From positions 1-64,000 of the forward strand of contig CAJUKD010000001.1 of assembly GCA_910587235.1 (NCBI GenBank): 64,000 nucleotides of DNA, in the 5' to 3' direction. This document shows, in pieces, positions 8,063 through 17,692 of the stretch. Source of the DNA: an uncultured Muribaculaceae bacterium. GTDB taxonomy: Bacteria; Bacteroidota; Bacteroidia; Bacteroidales; Muribaculaceae. Within the stretch, counting starts at the first letter, position 1. Every line of letters starts with the position of its first letter. Position numbers and translations under genes: made by a program. Below the pieces are notes generated by a model. It was not told where the DNA came from. It did no database searches and saw nothing but the letters and a program-made list of their open reading frames with translations.

Positions 8063-8968
8063 TCAGATTATTCCTCTTAGTTCGCTTATATCGTTCACTC
8101 CCTGACGTTCGCAGAATTCTGTGATTTCGTCGACGACGCGGACTGAGCTTGTCGGGTCGATGAAATTGGCCGTACCTATCTGCACGGCTGTAGCTCCGGC
8201 CATTATAAATTCCAGAGCATCGCGTCCACAGCATATTCCTCCGAGTCCGACGACCGGTATGTCGACGGCTTTCGCTACCTGCCATACCATGCGTACGGCC
8301 ACCGGACGCACGGCGGGACCTGACAGGCCGCCCGTGACGGTCGAAAGCATCGGGCGCCGGCGTTCGACGTCGACAGCCATGCCGAGCAGAGTATTTATCA
8401 GAGAGAGGCTGTCGGCTCCGGCATCGCGTGCGGCCAGAGCTATGTTGACAATGGAGGTGACATTAGGTGACAGTTTGACCATCAGGTGACGCGGCCATGT
8501 CTTGCGTACGGCTGTGACGACTTCGGACGCACCGGCAGTAGTTGTGCCGTAGGCCATGCCGCCTTGCTTGACATTGGGACAAGAGATATTGATTTCTATG
8601 GCTTCGATTCCGGCCAGAGGTGCCAGACGTCGTGCCACTTCGGCATAGTCCTCCGGGCATGAGCCGGATACGTTGACTATTATCTGTGTGCCGCAGCCTG
8701 CAATGCGCGGATATGTCTGACTAATGAAATGGTCGACACCTTTGTTCTGGAGTCCTACGGCATTGAGCATGCCGGATGGTGTTTCAGCCATTCTGGGATA
8801 TGGGTTGCCCTCGCGTGCCTCAAGGGTGGTTCCCTTGACGATAATGCCTCCAAGACGTGCGAGATCGAAAAAATCAGAGTATTCTTCGCCATATCCGAAT
8901 GTGCCTGAAGCTGTCAGCACGGGATTTTTCAGCTGAAGCGAGCCTAAAGAAGTCGATAGATTTACCAT
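8063..8968 (-). CDS. pyrD: Dihydroorotate dehydrogenase, class 1B catalytic subunit
   Basis: FMN enzyme oxidising dihydroorotate to orotate in pyrimidine synthesis. It has 301 residues from the ATG at 8968, which overlaps the end of pyrK by 7 bases (ATGGTAA). A longer reading from upstream would only add out-of-family residues inside pyrK. The catalytic Cys sits in INISCPNVKQGG (C130), as in the 1B class, which uses Cys rather than Ser. The FMN-phosphate loops VVGLGGICCGRDALEFIMAGATAVQIGT are present. The 1B class uses NAD+ through PyrK, and pyrK is the preceding gene, so the two subunits are translationally coupled. Confidence 0.95.
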   Translation of the reverse strand: MVNLSTSLGSLQLKNPVLTASGTFGYGEEYSDFFDLARLGGIIVKGTTLEAREGNPYPRMAETPSGMLNAVGLQNKGVDHFISQTYPRIAGCGTQIIVNVSGSCPEDYAEVARRLAPLAGIEAIEINISCPNVKQGGMAYGTTTAGASEVVTAVRKTWPRHLMVKLSPNVTSIVNIALAARDAGADSLSLINTLLGMAVDVERRRPMLSTVTGGLSGPAVRPVAVRMVWQVAKAVDIPVVGLGGICCGRDALEFIMAGATAVQIGTANFIDPTSSVRVVDEITEFCERQGVNDISELRGII

Positions 8969-9726
8969 GTCAGATCGTTGATATTGAAAACAGGGCCTTC
9001 GGTGCATACGCATACGTTGCCGCGAACGGTCTTCTCTACGCAGCAGAGGCAGGAGCCGACTCCGCAGGCCATAATGTTTTCGAGTGAAACTTCACATGTT
9101 ATATTTCTTTCGCGGCATGCCGCTGCTACTGCCTGCATCATAGGTTTGGGTCCGCAGCACATCACGCGGTCGTACTCTCTTGCACTGAACACCGGGTGTG
9201 AGGTCACAAGGCCGTGGAAACCGGCAGATCCGTCGTCGGTGCATATATGGAGGTCGGCGCAACCGTCGAAACGGGCAGAGGCTACGAGTTCGGCGGCAGT
9301 GCGTGCGCCGTAGATTACCGCCGGCCACCGCCCGGAAGCGGCTATGACGCGGGCGAGATATAGCAACGGGGCTATGCCTACGCCGCCGCCGACAAGAAGA
9401 ACGCGTTCGTCGGAACGTACGGCAGGGAAACCGTTGCCCAGAGGCATTACTGTGCTTATGCTGTCGCCGGGGCATAGTGCTGCTATTGCTTTGGTTCCGT
9501 TGCCTATGCGGCGTACAAGCAACGAAAGTGTGCGCCCGTCGTAGTCGAAAATGGAGATCGGCCGTCGCAACATTGTGCGACCGTCGGGAGCCTGAAGTTC
9601 AACAAACTGTCCCGGCTTTACCATCGGCAGCGCTTTGCCGTCGGGAGCAGACAGGACTATGGCGGAATATCCGGCGCCGAGGTCGTCGGAGGATTCGACG
9701 CGCAGGTCGAGCAGATGTTTTGTCAT
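8962..9726 (-). CDS. pyrK: Dihydroorotate dehydrogenase electron-transfer subunit (PyrK)
   Basis: FAD and [2Fe-2S] subunit of 254 residues that passes electrons from PyrD to NAD+. The N-terminal half is a ferredoxin-reductase-like FAD barrel with LRRPISIFDYDG, followed by an NAD-binding fold with LLVGGGVGIAPLLYLA. The C-terminal cluster loop carries C221, C226, C229 and C241 in the order C-x4-C-x2-C-x11-C, as expected for PyrK. Its stop codon overlaps the pyrD start, which supports tight coupling. A -7 box is 29 bases upstream of the start. Confidence 0.95.
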   Translation of the reverse strand: MTKHLLDLRVESSDDLGAGYSAIVLSAPDGKALPMVKPGQFVELQAPDGRTMLRRPISIFDYDGRTLSLLVRRIGNGTKAIAALCPGDSISTVMPLGNGFPAVRSDERVLLVGGGVGIAPLLYLARVIAASGRWPAVIYGARTAAELVASARFDGCADLHICTDDGSAGFHGLVTSHPVFSAREYDRVMCCGPKPMMQAVAAACRERNITCEVSLENIMACGVGSCLCCVEKTVRGNVCVCTEGPVFNINDLTW

Positions 9727-9755
9727 TATATTGCTGATGAATTCTAAATCCGTTC

Positions 9756-9763
9756 CAAAGTTA
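9756..9763 (-). promoter_or_regulatory. Candidate -7 box for pyrK-pyrD
   Basis: TAACTTTG on the minus strand, exact TAnnTTTG match, 29 bases before the pyrK start. Confidence 0.6.
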
Positions 9764-9807
9764 CGTATTTTTCGCCGAACACATGATTTCCTTTGCGGAA
9801 AATATGG

Positions 9808-9850
9808 AAATCCCCCGGAAGCACAGTCTGATGTGCTCCGGGGGATTTTT
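9808..9850 (-). terminator. Terminator of the groES-groEL operon
   Basis: The stem AAATCCCCCGG / CCGGGGGATTT extends through AGCACA / TGTGCT with one bulged base. It is flanked by T-rich sequence on both strands. It lies 33 bases past the groEL stop. Confidence 0.82.
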
Positions 9851-9882
9851 GTGTCGTTATAATTTTGTTTCGGATGTAAGGC

Positions 9883-11517
9883 TTACATCATTCCGCCCAT
9901 TCCTCCCATGCCTGCACCAGGCATGGGTGCCGGATTTTCTTCTTTCTTGTCGGTTATGACGCATTCTGTGGTCAGGAACATGCCTGCGATTGATGCTGCA
10001 TTTTCAAGAGCCACACGGGTCACCTTGGCCGGGTCGATCACACCGGCGGCAAGAAGGTTCTCGTAAGTATCGGTGCGTGCGTTGTAACCGAAATCGCCAT
10101 TGCCTTCGCTGACTTTCTGAACCACTACGGCACCTTCGACGCCTGCGTTGGCGGCAATCTGACGAAGAGGCTCTTCGATTGCACGACGTACGATTTCGAT
10201 ACCGGTCTGTTCGTCGTCGTTGGCGCCTTTGAGTCCGTCAAGACGGCTGAGGCAACGGATATAGGCTACGCCTCCGCCGGGGACTATGCCTTCGGCGACA
10301 GCTGCGCGGGTAGCGCTCAGTGCGTCGTCGACGCGGTCTTTCTTTTCTTTCATCTCAACTTCGCTGGGGGCGCCGACGTGGAGCACGGCCACGCCGCCTG
10401 CGAGTTTGGCAAGACGTTCCTGAAGTTTTTCGCGGTCGTAGTCGCTGGTAGTGGCTGCAATCTGCGATTTGATCTGGCCTACGCGTGCGGCGATTTTGGC
10501 CTTGTCGCTGTCGCGGTTTACGATGGTCGTGTTGTCCTTGGTGACAGTGACAGTGTTTGCATGTCCGAGATCCTGCATGGTGGCGTTGACCAGCTGCATG
10601 CCTTTTTCTTCGGAGATGACAGTACCTCCTGTAAGGATAGCGATGTCTTCGAGCATCTCTTTACGTCGGTCGCCGAATCCGGGAGCCTTGACGGCACAGA
10701 TTTTCAGGGATCCGCGCAGACGGTTGACAACGAGTGCGGCCAATGCGTCCTGGTCAACGTCTTCGGCGATTATCAGCAACGGCTGTCCGCTCTGGGCTGT
10801 TTGTTCGAGAATGGGAAGTATGTCCTTGAGGTTTGAGATCTTCTTGTCGTAGATAAGAAGCAGGGGACGATCCATGACGCACTGCATCTTTTCAGTGTCT
10901 GTAACGAAGTAGGGCGAGATGTAGCCGCGGTCGAACTGCATGCCTTCGACTACCTCGATGTTTGTTTCAGTGCCTTTGGCTTCGTCTACGGTAATCACGC
11001 CTTCTTTTTTCACCTTTTCCATGGCTTCGGCGATAAGACGGCCTATGGTTTCATCGTTGTTGGCGGAAACACGAGCTACGTCCTCGATTTTCTTGAAGTC
11101 GTCGCCTACTTCCTCCGACATTTCCTTGATGCCTCCGACTACTGCGGCTACGGCTTTGTCTATACCGCGTTTCAGATCCATGGGATTGGCACCGGCTGTT
11201 ACATTCTTCAGACCTACGGCGATGATTGCCTGAGCGAGAACAGTAGCGGTTGTTGTGCCGTCGCCGGCATCGTCACCTGTTTTGGATGCTACTTCCTTGA
11301 CGAGCTGTGCGCCCATGTTCTGGAATGCGTCTTCAAGTTCTACTTCGCGTGCTACTGTCACACCGTCCTTGGTGATGTGGGGCGCACCGAACTGCTTGCT
11401 GATTATTACGTTGCGGCCTTTTGGCCCAAGGGTTACCTTTACGGCATCGGCCAGAGCGTCGACACCTTTTTTCAGTTCTTCGCGAGCCTGAATATTGAAT
11501 TTGATTTCTTTAGCCAT
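9883..11517 (-). CDS. groL: Chaperonin GroEL (Hsp60)
   Basis: The 544-residue subunit of the ATP-driven double-ring chaperonin that folds cytosolic proteins with GroES. The ATP-binding segments GPKGRNVIISK and GDGTTTATVLAQ are intact, as are the apical-domain blocks and the Gly-Met C-terminal tail (GAGMGGMGGMM). The start is the ATG at 11517, giving MAKEIKF as in other Bacteroidetes. It is 31 bases downstream of groES in the normal groES-groEL order. Codon use and length are ordinary for the phylum. Confidence 0.98.
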   Translation of the reverse strand: MAKEIKFNIQAREELKKGVDALADAVKVTLGPKGRNVIISKQFGAPHITKDGVTVAREVELEDAFQNMGAQLVKEVASKTGDDAGDGTTTATVLAQAIIAVGLKNVTAGANPMDLKRGIDKAVAAVVGGIKEMSEEVGDDFKKIEDVARVSANNDETIGRLIAEAMEKVKKEGVITVDEAKGTETNIEVVEGMQFDRGYISPYFVTDTEKMQCVMDRPLLLIYDKKISNLKDILPILEQTAQSGQPLLIIAEDVDQDALAALVVNRLRGSLKICAVKAPGFGDRRKEMLEDIAILTGGTVISEEKGMQLVNATMQDLGHANTVTVTKDNTTIVNRDSDKAKIAARVGQIKSQIAATTSDYDREKLQERLAKLAGGVAVLHVGAPSEVEMKEKKDRVDDALSATRAAVAEGIVPGGGVAYIRCLSRLDGLKGANDDEQTGIEIVRRAIEEPLRQIAANAGVEGAVVVQKVSEGNGDFGYNARTDTYENLLAAGVIDPAKVTRVALENAASIAGMFLTTECVITDKKEENPAPMPGAGMGGMGGMM

Positions 11518-11548
11518 GATGTTATGTGTATTTTCTATCAGTTATAAA

Positions 11549-11824
11549 TTACTTTTCGATGACAGCGAGGATTTCATTCTGGCGCATGATAAGGACTTTA
11601 TCGCCTTCGAACTCGATTTCTGTCCCTGCGTATTTGCCGTAGAGCACTTCGTCGCCGGCTTTCAGGACCATCTCTTCATCCTTGGTTCCGTTGCCGACTG
11701 CTATTACCTCGCCTTTGAGCGGTTTTTCTTTTGCTGAGTCGGGGATGATGATACCTCCGAGAGTGACTTCTTCGGCTGCTGCGGGCCGGATGAGTACGCG
11801 GTCTGCTAATGGTTTGAGTTTCAT
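11549..11824 (-). CDS. groS: Co-chaperonin GroES (Hsp10)
   Basis: Heptameric lid of the GroEL chamber, 91 residues. The start chosen is the ATG at 11824 (MKLKPLADRVLI), matching the family N-terminus; a longer reading to 11929 would run through the promoter. The mobile loop region (EEVTLGGIIIPDSAKEKP) and the roof motif (GTEIEFEGDKVLIMRQNEILAVI) are conserved. It is followed by groEL. The upstream region holds a sigma-54-like promoter and a large inverted repeat instead of a CIRCE element. Confidence 0.96.
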   Translation of the reverse strand: MKLKPLADRVLIRPAAAEEVTLGGIIIPDSAKEKPLKGEVIAVGNGTKDEEMVLKAGDEVLYGKYAGTEIEFEGDKVLIMRQNEILAVIEK

Positions 11825-11876
11825 AACTGTATGCTTTGTTTTTAAGTTTGTGTTGATGTCGTTTTGCTTATATGTA

Positions 11877-11892
11877 TGCAAATACCGTTCCA
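11877..11892 (-). promoter_or_regulatory. Sigma-54-like -24/-12 promoter upstream of groES
   Basis: On the minus strand this reads TGGAAC, five bases, TTGCA. It differs from the sigma-54 consensus TGGCAC-N5-TTGCA by one base, and the GG-to-GC spacing is exactly 10 bases. Transcription would start near 11866, giving a leader of about 40 bases before groES. No TAnnTTTG box is evident in the same stretch. Confidence 0.5.
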
Positions 11893-11898
11893 AAAAAT

Positions 11899-11947
11899 AC
11901 TTTTGGCACATCGACTGACATTTTGTCAATTCCGATGTGCCAAAAGT
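11899..11947. repeat. Perfect 15-bp inverted repeat with nested palindrome between the A2M gene and groES
   Basis: ACTTTTGGCACATCG (11899-11913) is the exact reverse complement of 11933-11947. Inside the 19-base spacer TGACA (11916-11920) and TGTCA (11924-11928) form a second small palindrome. On the minus strand the stem is followed by TATTTTTT, so it may terminate the upstream macroglobulin gene. It also lies just upstream of the sigma-54-like promoter, where an activator would bind. Confidence 0.75.
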
Positions 11948-11973
11948 GATAACGTTTCCTTATGGAAAATGGT

Positions 11974-14900
11974 TCAGCGTCCGGCTACCGTCAATGTGGA
12001 ACCTGCGCTGTGAGCTGTTATTTCGGGCGCATACTGGCTTTGCAGTGTGGCTATTCCTGAAACGAATGTTCCGGAGTTGTTGGCTGTCATATCGTAGCTG
12101 AGGTGGTATGTGCCGCGTGGCAGGTAGCCTATGAAGATATTGGTGGCGGCATCGCCGTTCTCGCGATAGAAATACAGGCCGTTTTCGAATATGTTTCCCG
12201 GTAGTTGTTCCACAGGTTCGAGGGCGGCGGCGCGTTCGTCGGTAATTGCAACGTATTCGAGATCGCGTTTCACCTTAATTGTAAGTTGTACGGTTATTTT
12301 CTGTCCGAGAGTGAAGTTGTCGGTGGAGCGCAGATTACCGTCGTTGTCCTTGACGAGGTATCTTTTCTCTATCGATACGTCCTTTCCGGGCCGTGCTTTG
12401 ACGTCGGCGGCGGGTATTGTGGAGATCGTGACTACAGAACCGTAGGATGGTGTCACACCGTTGGGACGTACGCTTATGGTGGCATTCTTTCCTTTGACAT
12501 CGATTGCTTGGGTGAAATATCCGGAAGCGCTGTCTGTGCTGTCGATCTCGATTGGCTTTCCGTCGACAGTGACGTGGTTTGAGGCAGGAACATCGGTCCA
12601 GCATGTGCCTGTCAGCATTGTTGCGGCTATGACATAGTCTGGGTTGAAAGCGCCGAGATCATCGGTTGCCTGTGAACGTACGCATATCCATTGGCGCATG
12701 GCGTCGAGTTCGTCGGTTTCGGCGCCCATTACAGAAAAGGCCTGGATGATTGTTGCATATCCGCGTATGTCGTCGACCGATGGGAAGCAAAGACCCATAC
12801 CCGGGCGTACGACACCGAACTGGCGCAGCGAGGCAAGGATGTCGGAAGCGACATCGCTTTTTCCAACGGCTTTCAGTATCAGAATATCGTAGGCCTTGCC
12901 GACGGTCGGATCATTCTTCCAACCAGACGCTATTTGTGCCGCAGTGCGGTCGATTATAGCTTTGGCACCGGCAGTGGGCTTGCATTCGGGTAGAAGAGCA
13001 TGGACAAGAGCCAGATTCCGGTCGGTGTCGGTATTGAGTTTCGAGTCAGATAAAGTGCTGTCGATGTAGGCTACGGCTGAACGGATCATCTCATGAAGCT
13101 CTTTGTTGTCCTCGGGAAGCATGTTCAGGGAATTTGCTATGCCAAGCGTTATCAGGACGGTTTCGCTTGCCCACAATGATGATTCACGACTCCATGGACC
13201 CCAACGGAATCCACCGTCGTCGTTCTGAGCTTTTTTCAGAGAGGCGATGTTAGCGGTGATGCCTTCGGCTACGGCGTCACTGTCGAATAGCTGCGACAGC
13301 ATCTCCATGCGGCGGCTTTGCTCTTGTGCGGTCTGTAACCATGGTGTCTGTTCGAGCATCAGGCTTTTGAGGGAGGCATTGCGGCTGAGCATTGATGTCA
13401 GTGCTTCGCTTTCAGGAGTTTTCTTCCATTGGGCTATGACCTCTTCGATAGCAGGATTATCGGCAATTATACGTTGCGAGGCCAATATGCTGAAAAGCGA
13501 GGAGGCTGCTGCGGGTGACATGTCGGTATTAAGTCCTTTTATACCACGCATCGCGCGCACGACATTCCAGATGGGATTCTGACAGTATTGCAGTGTCACA
13601 CTCTTGTTGCCTTTTTCAGAAATTGTCAGCTCGAAATCCTTGTTTTCTTTTGGATTAAGATAGAATTCAGTGCTTTCTATCACAGTTGCGGAAGAGTTGA
13701 GGACGGGTATTATGTTCTGTTCACCGTCGGCAAAGTTACCTGCTGCCGAGCGTACACGATATCCTATGGCGGCGACATCGGCAGGTGCGTTGACGTTTAT
13801 GCCGACGATAGCCGATGCTTTGGCTTCGATGGTGTCGGTGCTGACAGCAGTGGATAAAACTGCCATAGTGGCACAGTCGAAAATTTCTACTGTTGTGGTT
13901 ACAGTGGTCTTGTCGTCGGAATTATTGAACACTGTTGCGGGAACGACCGCTTTGTCGCCCTGACGGAGGAAGCGCGGCAGGTTCGGCTGCACCATAACCG
14001 GTTTGGATGATACACAAGTCGCTTTGGATGATTCTGAATGAAGATCGGGTGTCCATGCGAATGCGTTGAACATCCATGCGCCGTTGGCATTAGGAACATT
14101 GAATACGATATTGACAATACCGTCGGCATCGGCCACAAGTCGGGGCCTCCAGAAAGCCTGAAGCGTTTCGCCGTCGCGATAGACGAAGTTGTCGGCCGAT
14201 TGTGCGCGTTCTTTGTCGGACATTACATCTTGAATAGATATTTCCTTGCTTTCGCCTGATTCGGCATTGCCGGCCACTGTGATCGTTTCAGCCAGTTCAG
14301 GTATGGCTTCATCCGAGTCTTCTGCTGTTTCCATTTCCGCCATATCATTTATACTGCCGGTCACCGCAGATTTCATACTGGCGCCATAGTATCGGCCACG
14401 AATCATTAGTCTATGACCAAAATCGTTTGAGAACAGGAAACTCGGAGCGGACAGTGTACGAAATTTTTCCCCTTTGACAGGAAATTCGAAATAGCAGTAT
14501 TGCTGTCCTTTGGCAGCGGGGTGGACGGAAAGCGAAGCGTTTCGGGTATATGTGGCTAATGAGCCGGGCCATAACAAGGATTGGAGTGAAGACAGCGCAT
14601 GGTTGTAGAGTGTGGCTATCATCGCTGCCGACTCCAGCGGATTACCTTCGCTGTCGCTGATGCGGAAGCGCCATGTTTCACCGCTCCCCGGAACGAGGCG
14701 GTCACGGAAGCTTTCTGCTTCAATGCTGATTGCACGCTTGTCAGGACGGATTATTATTATGTCGCGAGAGCATGCTTTGCCGTCAATGTATGTTACGAAA
14801 TGAATCCGGCCGGAATTCTCTCCTGCCGGGAGTTCTACGTCGAATGAATGGAATCCGTGTTTTCGTTCATTCACTTTTATATAATGTATTTTTTCTCCCG

Positions 14901-17562
14901 TGCAGAATGCTGTATATACCCATGCCTTTTCAGCAGCTACGCCAAAAGTCGCGGTAATCCGTCCGTTGTCGTCGGTCTTGTAGTGGTTGACAGGCAGGAA
15001 GAGCGTTTCATCTTCGGGCATACTGTTGTCGGCTATGTTGTAGAGGCTTATGCCATGACGTGATGAATTCGCCAGGGCGGTATCTACGGTGCTCAGTTCG
15101 ATTGTATAGTTGCCGCCCGGGATTTTGTTCCAGTCGGCTTCTGTACGTTTCCCTGATATGGTATTGCCTGAAGCAATAGTTTTGTTGCGTTTGTCGAGCA
15201 GCTTCCATGTCAGTGCGATTTCTATTTTCCGGCCATCGGCATCGTATGCCAAAGGCGTGAATACGGCAGGAGAGGATGTGTCGATGTTGTTTTCCATATA
15301 CTCCATGTCAAGAATATACGGTTTGCCGGTTGTGAAATTTTTTGAAGCTGATGCCGTTTCGGCAGTTACAGCCGTTACGTTTACTGAAGCTATGAAATCG
15401 CTGTACGGAGTGTCGCTTCTGTAATTTTTTTCTTTCAGCATATCAGCCGGTACGTCTATGGTGAATGTACCGTCAGGAGCTGTCACAGTATTTATTTCAC
15501 CAAGCTTTTGGACAGGGTTGAACCACCGCCAGCGGTGTGCTCCGTTTATAGTGGCCTCCACTTTGGCTCCACCTACAGGCATACCGGAATAGGTGATGGC
15601 GCGTCCTTTCAGACGTATGGCTCCTTCGACGGGAACATTACGTTCTGTTGATGTCATCTCGACTTCGAATGTGGGAAGACGGAAGTCGCTTACCATTACC
15701 TGTTGGTTGCCTATGTTGCTGTCGGGCTTGCCGATTGTTGCCGCTGTCAGGTTGTAATAGCCGGTAAGTCGTCCTTTTGGGATTACGAAATCGCATGTGG
15801 CACGGCCGAAAGCATCGGTCCGGACAATGCAACTGTCTGCTTTCTGCCAGTTGGCGTCGAACAGGGAGATGATTATGTCACTGTTGGCAGATACTGAATG
15901 AAGTTTGTCTTTGTGGCGGCTGACCACGACGGCTACCGCTATGCTGTCGCCCTGGTGATAGATCGGGCGGTCGGTGAATATGTCGGCTTTGAGGAATTCT
16001 TTATCGTTGTTTTCATAGAAACGGCTTACGGGCAGATAAAAAGCCTGTCCGAGATTATATCCTTTGTATGAAAAGGAATAATCTCCATAACGGTCGGAGT
16101 TTTTATCGGTTCTGTAGTTTAAGAGTCCGTTTGCATCAGTCCGTCCGAGTCTGATAGTTTTGTTGCGACGTTTGTTGTATGGCACCAGACTTATATCGAC
16201 GCCCGAAGTTGGACGTCCGCTTATATAGTCGACTGTCGCTATATATGTGTTCTCGCATCTGCCGAAAACTACAGGCATAAATGGACTTGCAATGATTTCA
16301 TCGGCGTACCCTTCTAATTCTGGCTTACCGTTGAGCATCGGAACGATGGCATAGCGTCCGATTTTGGGGAGTGTCAGTTGAAGTTTCAATTCATGTTCGA
16401 TCGCAGTCGGTGTTGCGGAAAGTTTTACTTCGTCGACAAGTGACATGCCGGTGGTGATATTTTTAACTGACAAGTCGGTTTCACCTGCCGGAATAGAGTA
16501 TATGCGGTATCCTACAGAGGATGCGAAAGAGTAGGTCAGGTCCATGTCGGCAGAATGGCCTGGTGCTGTCACTCGTGGTAAAGAGATGCTTACACGCGGT
16601 TGTGTCAGCTCGTTAAGCCGATTTGTCAATGTCGCATTGCCCCACCAGTCGGGGAATGCGGCCAATGATTTCCTTATACATGATATGTCGGCTCTGCGAC
16701 GTGCGATATCCTTTGTTTTTTCATTTTCATAGTTGTTGTATATATCTGATTCTGTTTCTTCAAGGTAATAATACAACAGTAGCCGGGCATTCTCGTAAGT
16801 GCTGTAGCTGTTATAAAGCTTGCGCAATTCAGAAACCGGATTACGGTTTTCGTTTAGGGTCTTTTGGGCGAGCCAATAGAAGAAGCTGTCGGAAGGCGTT
16901 TTCGATGCGGCAAGACGGCTTTTTATAATTGTGTCGCACAGATTCTCTGTTCCTATATATTTTACGGTTTTGCACGATATTTCAGCAGCTGCGTCGGCTA
17001 TTGTCGGTAGATAGCGCGATGTCAGTGGATCGCACTCTATGACAGCCGAGTATTCAGATACGGGGTTTTTGGTGTTCGATGTAAGGCGGGAACAATCAAT
17101 AATCAGTTCGTCTATACGGCTCTTGAACTGTTCTCCATTCCATGCGCTTATGTCTGCCGGCAGTGGGTAGAGCGGTGCGTTGACACGGTCGTAGGCATAG
17201 CGTCGGTTCTGATATATTTTTTTGAGAATGACGGCTTCATATAGTTTCATCAATCCGCGGGCTGTAGAGTTCGGTTCGTTTTGTGCCACACTGTCGATTT
17301 TTGCCGGCCATGCTTTCAGGCTGTCGGGATCGATACGTGAATCGGCAGCGGTCATAATCAGTAGTGCGCGCAAGCGGGTGATTCCAGCGAGCTGCGGGTC
17401 GGCGATTTTGTCGGCATCGGCAAGCAGTTTGCCGGCGTCGGCCATGGCTGTTTTAGGATAGGCGAAGTCCGGTTGTTTAAATCCGTCCGCGCCTTTTGCG
17501 GAGAAGAGAGTCATCAGCAAAGCGAGAAATATAAACAGTTTGAGATTCCGAGGTTCCTTCAT
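11974..17562 (-). CDS. Alpha-2-macroglobulin family protein, no thioester
   Basis: Very large exported protein of 1862 residues, normal for Bacteroidetes members of the family. A signal peptide is clear (MKEPRNLKLFIFLALLMTLF, then SAKGADG) with no lipobox Cys, so it is not an obvious lipoprotein. After an N-terminal helical region (~30-330) come the macroglobulin beta domains (including IFTDRPIYHQGDSIAVAVV, typical of MG2), then the A2M domain (AFWRPRLVADADG, LPRFLRQGDKAVVPA) and a terpenoid-cyclase-like alpha barrel (~1290-1580). The CxEQ thioester expected after the NPIW segment is missing; the region reads RGIKGLNTDMSPAA. Bacterial homologues are thought to trap proteases in the periplasm, often with a penicillin-binding protein partner, which is not nearby. 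Without the thioester, trapping would be non-covalent. Confidence 0.9.
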   Translation of the reverse strand: MKEPRNLKLFIFLALLMTLFSAKGADGFKQPDFAYPKTAMADAGKLLADADKIADPQLAGITRLRALLIMTAADSRIDPDSLKAWPAKIDSVAQNEPNSTARGLMKLYEAVILKKIYQNRRYAYDRVNAPLYPLPADISAWNGEQFKSRIDELIIDCSRLTSNTKNPVSEYSAVIECDPLTSRYLPTIADAAAEISCKTVKYIGTENLCDTIIKSRLAASKTPSDSFFYWLAQKTLNENRNPVSELRKLYNSYSTYENARLLLYYYLEETESDIYNNYENEKTKDIARRRADISCIRKSLAAFPDWWGNATLTNRLNELTQPRVSISLPRVTAPGHSADMDLTYSFASSVGYRIYSIPAGETDLSVKNITTGMSLVDEVKLSATPTAIEHELKLQLTLPKIGRYAIVPMLNGKPELEGYADEIIASPFMPVVFGRCENTYIATVDYISGRPTSGVDISLVPYNKRRNKTIRLGRTDANGLLNYRTDKNSDRYGDYSFSYKGYNLGQAFYLPVSRFYENNDKEFLKADIFTDRPIYHQGDSIAVAVVVSRHKDKLHSVSANSDIIISLFDANWQKADSCIVRTDAFGRATCDFVIPKGRLTGYYNLTAATIGKPDSNIGNQQVMVSDFRLPTFEVEMTSTERNVPVEGAIRLKGRAITYSGMPVGGAKVEATINGAHRWRWFNPVQKLGEINTVTAPDGTFTIDVPADMLKEKNYRSDTPYSDFIASVNVTAVTAETASASKNFTTGKPYILDMEYMENNIDTSSPAVFTPLAYDADGRKIEIALTWKLLDKRNKTIASGNTISGKRTEADWNKIPGGNYTIELSTVDTALANSSRHGISLYNIADNSMPEDETLFLPVNHYKTDDNGRITATFGVAAEKAWVYTAFCTGEKIHYIKVNERKHGFHSFDVELPAGENSGRIHFVTYIDGKACSRDIIIIRPDKRAISIEAESFRDRLVPGSGETWRFRISDSEGNPLESAAMIATLYNHALSSLQSLLWPGSLATYTRNASLSVHPAAKGQQYCYFEFPVKGEKFRTLSAPSFLFSNDFGHRLMIRGRYYGASMKSAVTGSINDMAEMETAEDSDEAIPELAETITVAGNAESGESKEISIQDVMSDKERAQSADNFVYRDGETLQAFWRPRLVADADGIVNIVFNVPNANGAWMFNAFAWTPDLHSESSKATCVSSKPVMVQPNLPRFLRQGDKAVVPATVFNNSDDKTTVTTTVEIFDCATMAVLSTAVSTDTIEAKASAIVGINVNAPADVAAIGYRVRSAAGNFADGEQNIIPVLNSSATVIESTEFYLNPKENKDFELTISEKGNKSVTLQYCQNPIWNVVRAMRGIKGLNTDMSPAAASSLFSILASQRIIADNPAIEEVIAQWKKTPESEALTSMLSRNASLKSLMLEQTPWLQTAQEQSRRMEMLSQLFDSDAVAEGITANIASLKKAQNDDGGFRWGPWSRESSLWASETVLITLGIANSLNMLPEDNKELHEMIRSAVAYIDSTLSDSKLNTDTDRNLALVHALLPECKPTAGAKAIIDRTAAQIASGWKNDPTVGKAYDILILKAVGKSDVASDILASLRQFGVVRPGMGLCFPSVDDIRGYATIIQAFSVMGAETDELDAMRQWICVRSQATDDLGAFNPDYVIAATMLTGTCWTDVPASNHVTVDGKPIEIDSTDSASGYFTQAIDVKGKNATISVRPNGVTPSYGSVVTISTIPAADVKARPGKDVSIEKRYLVKDNDGNLRSTDNFTLGQKITVQLTIKVKRDLEYVAITDERAAALEPVEQLPGNIFENGLYFYRENGDAATNIFIGYLPRGTYHLSYDMTANNSGTFVSGIATLQSQYAPEITAHSAGSTLTVAGR

Positions 17563-17632
17563 GGGACGTTCATTTTAGGATATTTACATATAGATATGAC
17601 GCACAGCAATGGCAAAAGTTTAGTGTGTAAAT

Positions 17633-17680
17633 AAAAAACAAGAGGCAACGGGTGCGATTAGCCCCGGCCTCTTGTTTTTT
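17633..17680 (-). terminator. Terminator after the fumarase gene
   Basis: The arms AAAAAACAAGAGGC and GCCTCTTGTTTTTT form a perfect 14-bp stem with A/T tails on both strands. It lies 13 bases past the fumarase stop. Confidence 0.85.
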
Positions 17681-17692
17681 ATAAACTTCAGC

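Noticed and set aside
11899..11947. CIRCE/HrcA operator before groES
   Set aside because: The inverted repeat does not resemble TTAGCACTC-N9-GAGTGCTAA; arm sequence and spacing both differ.
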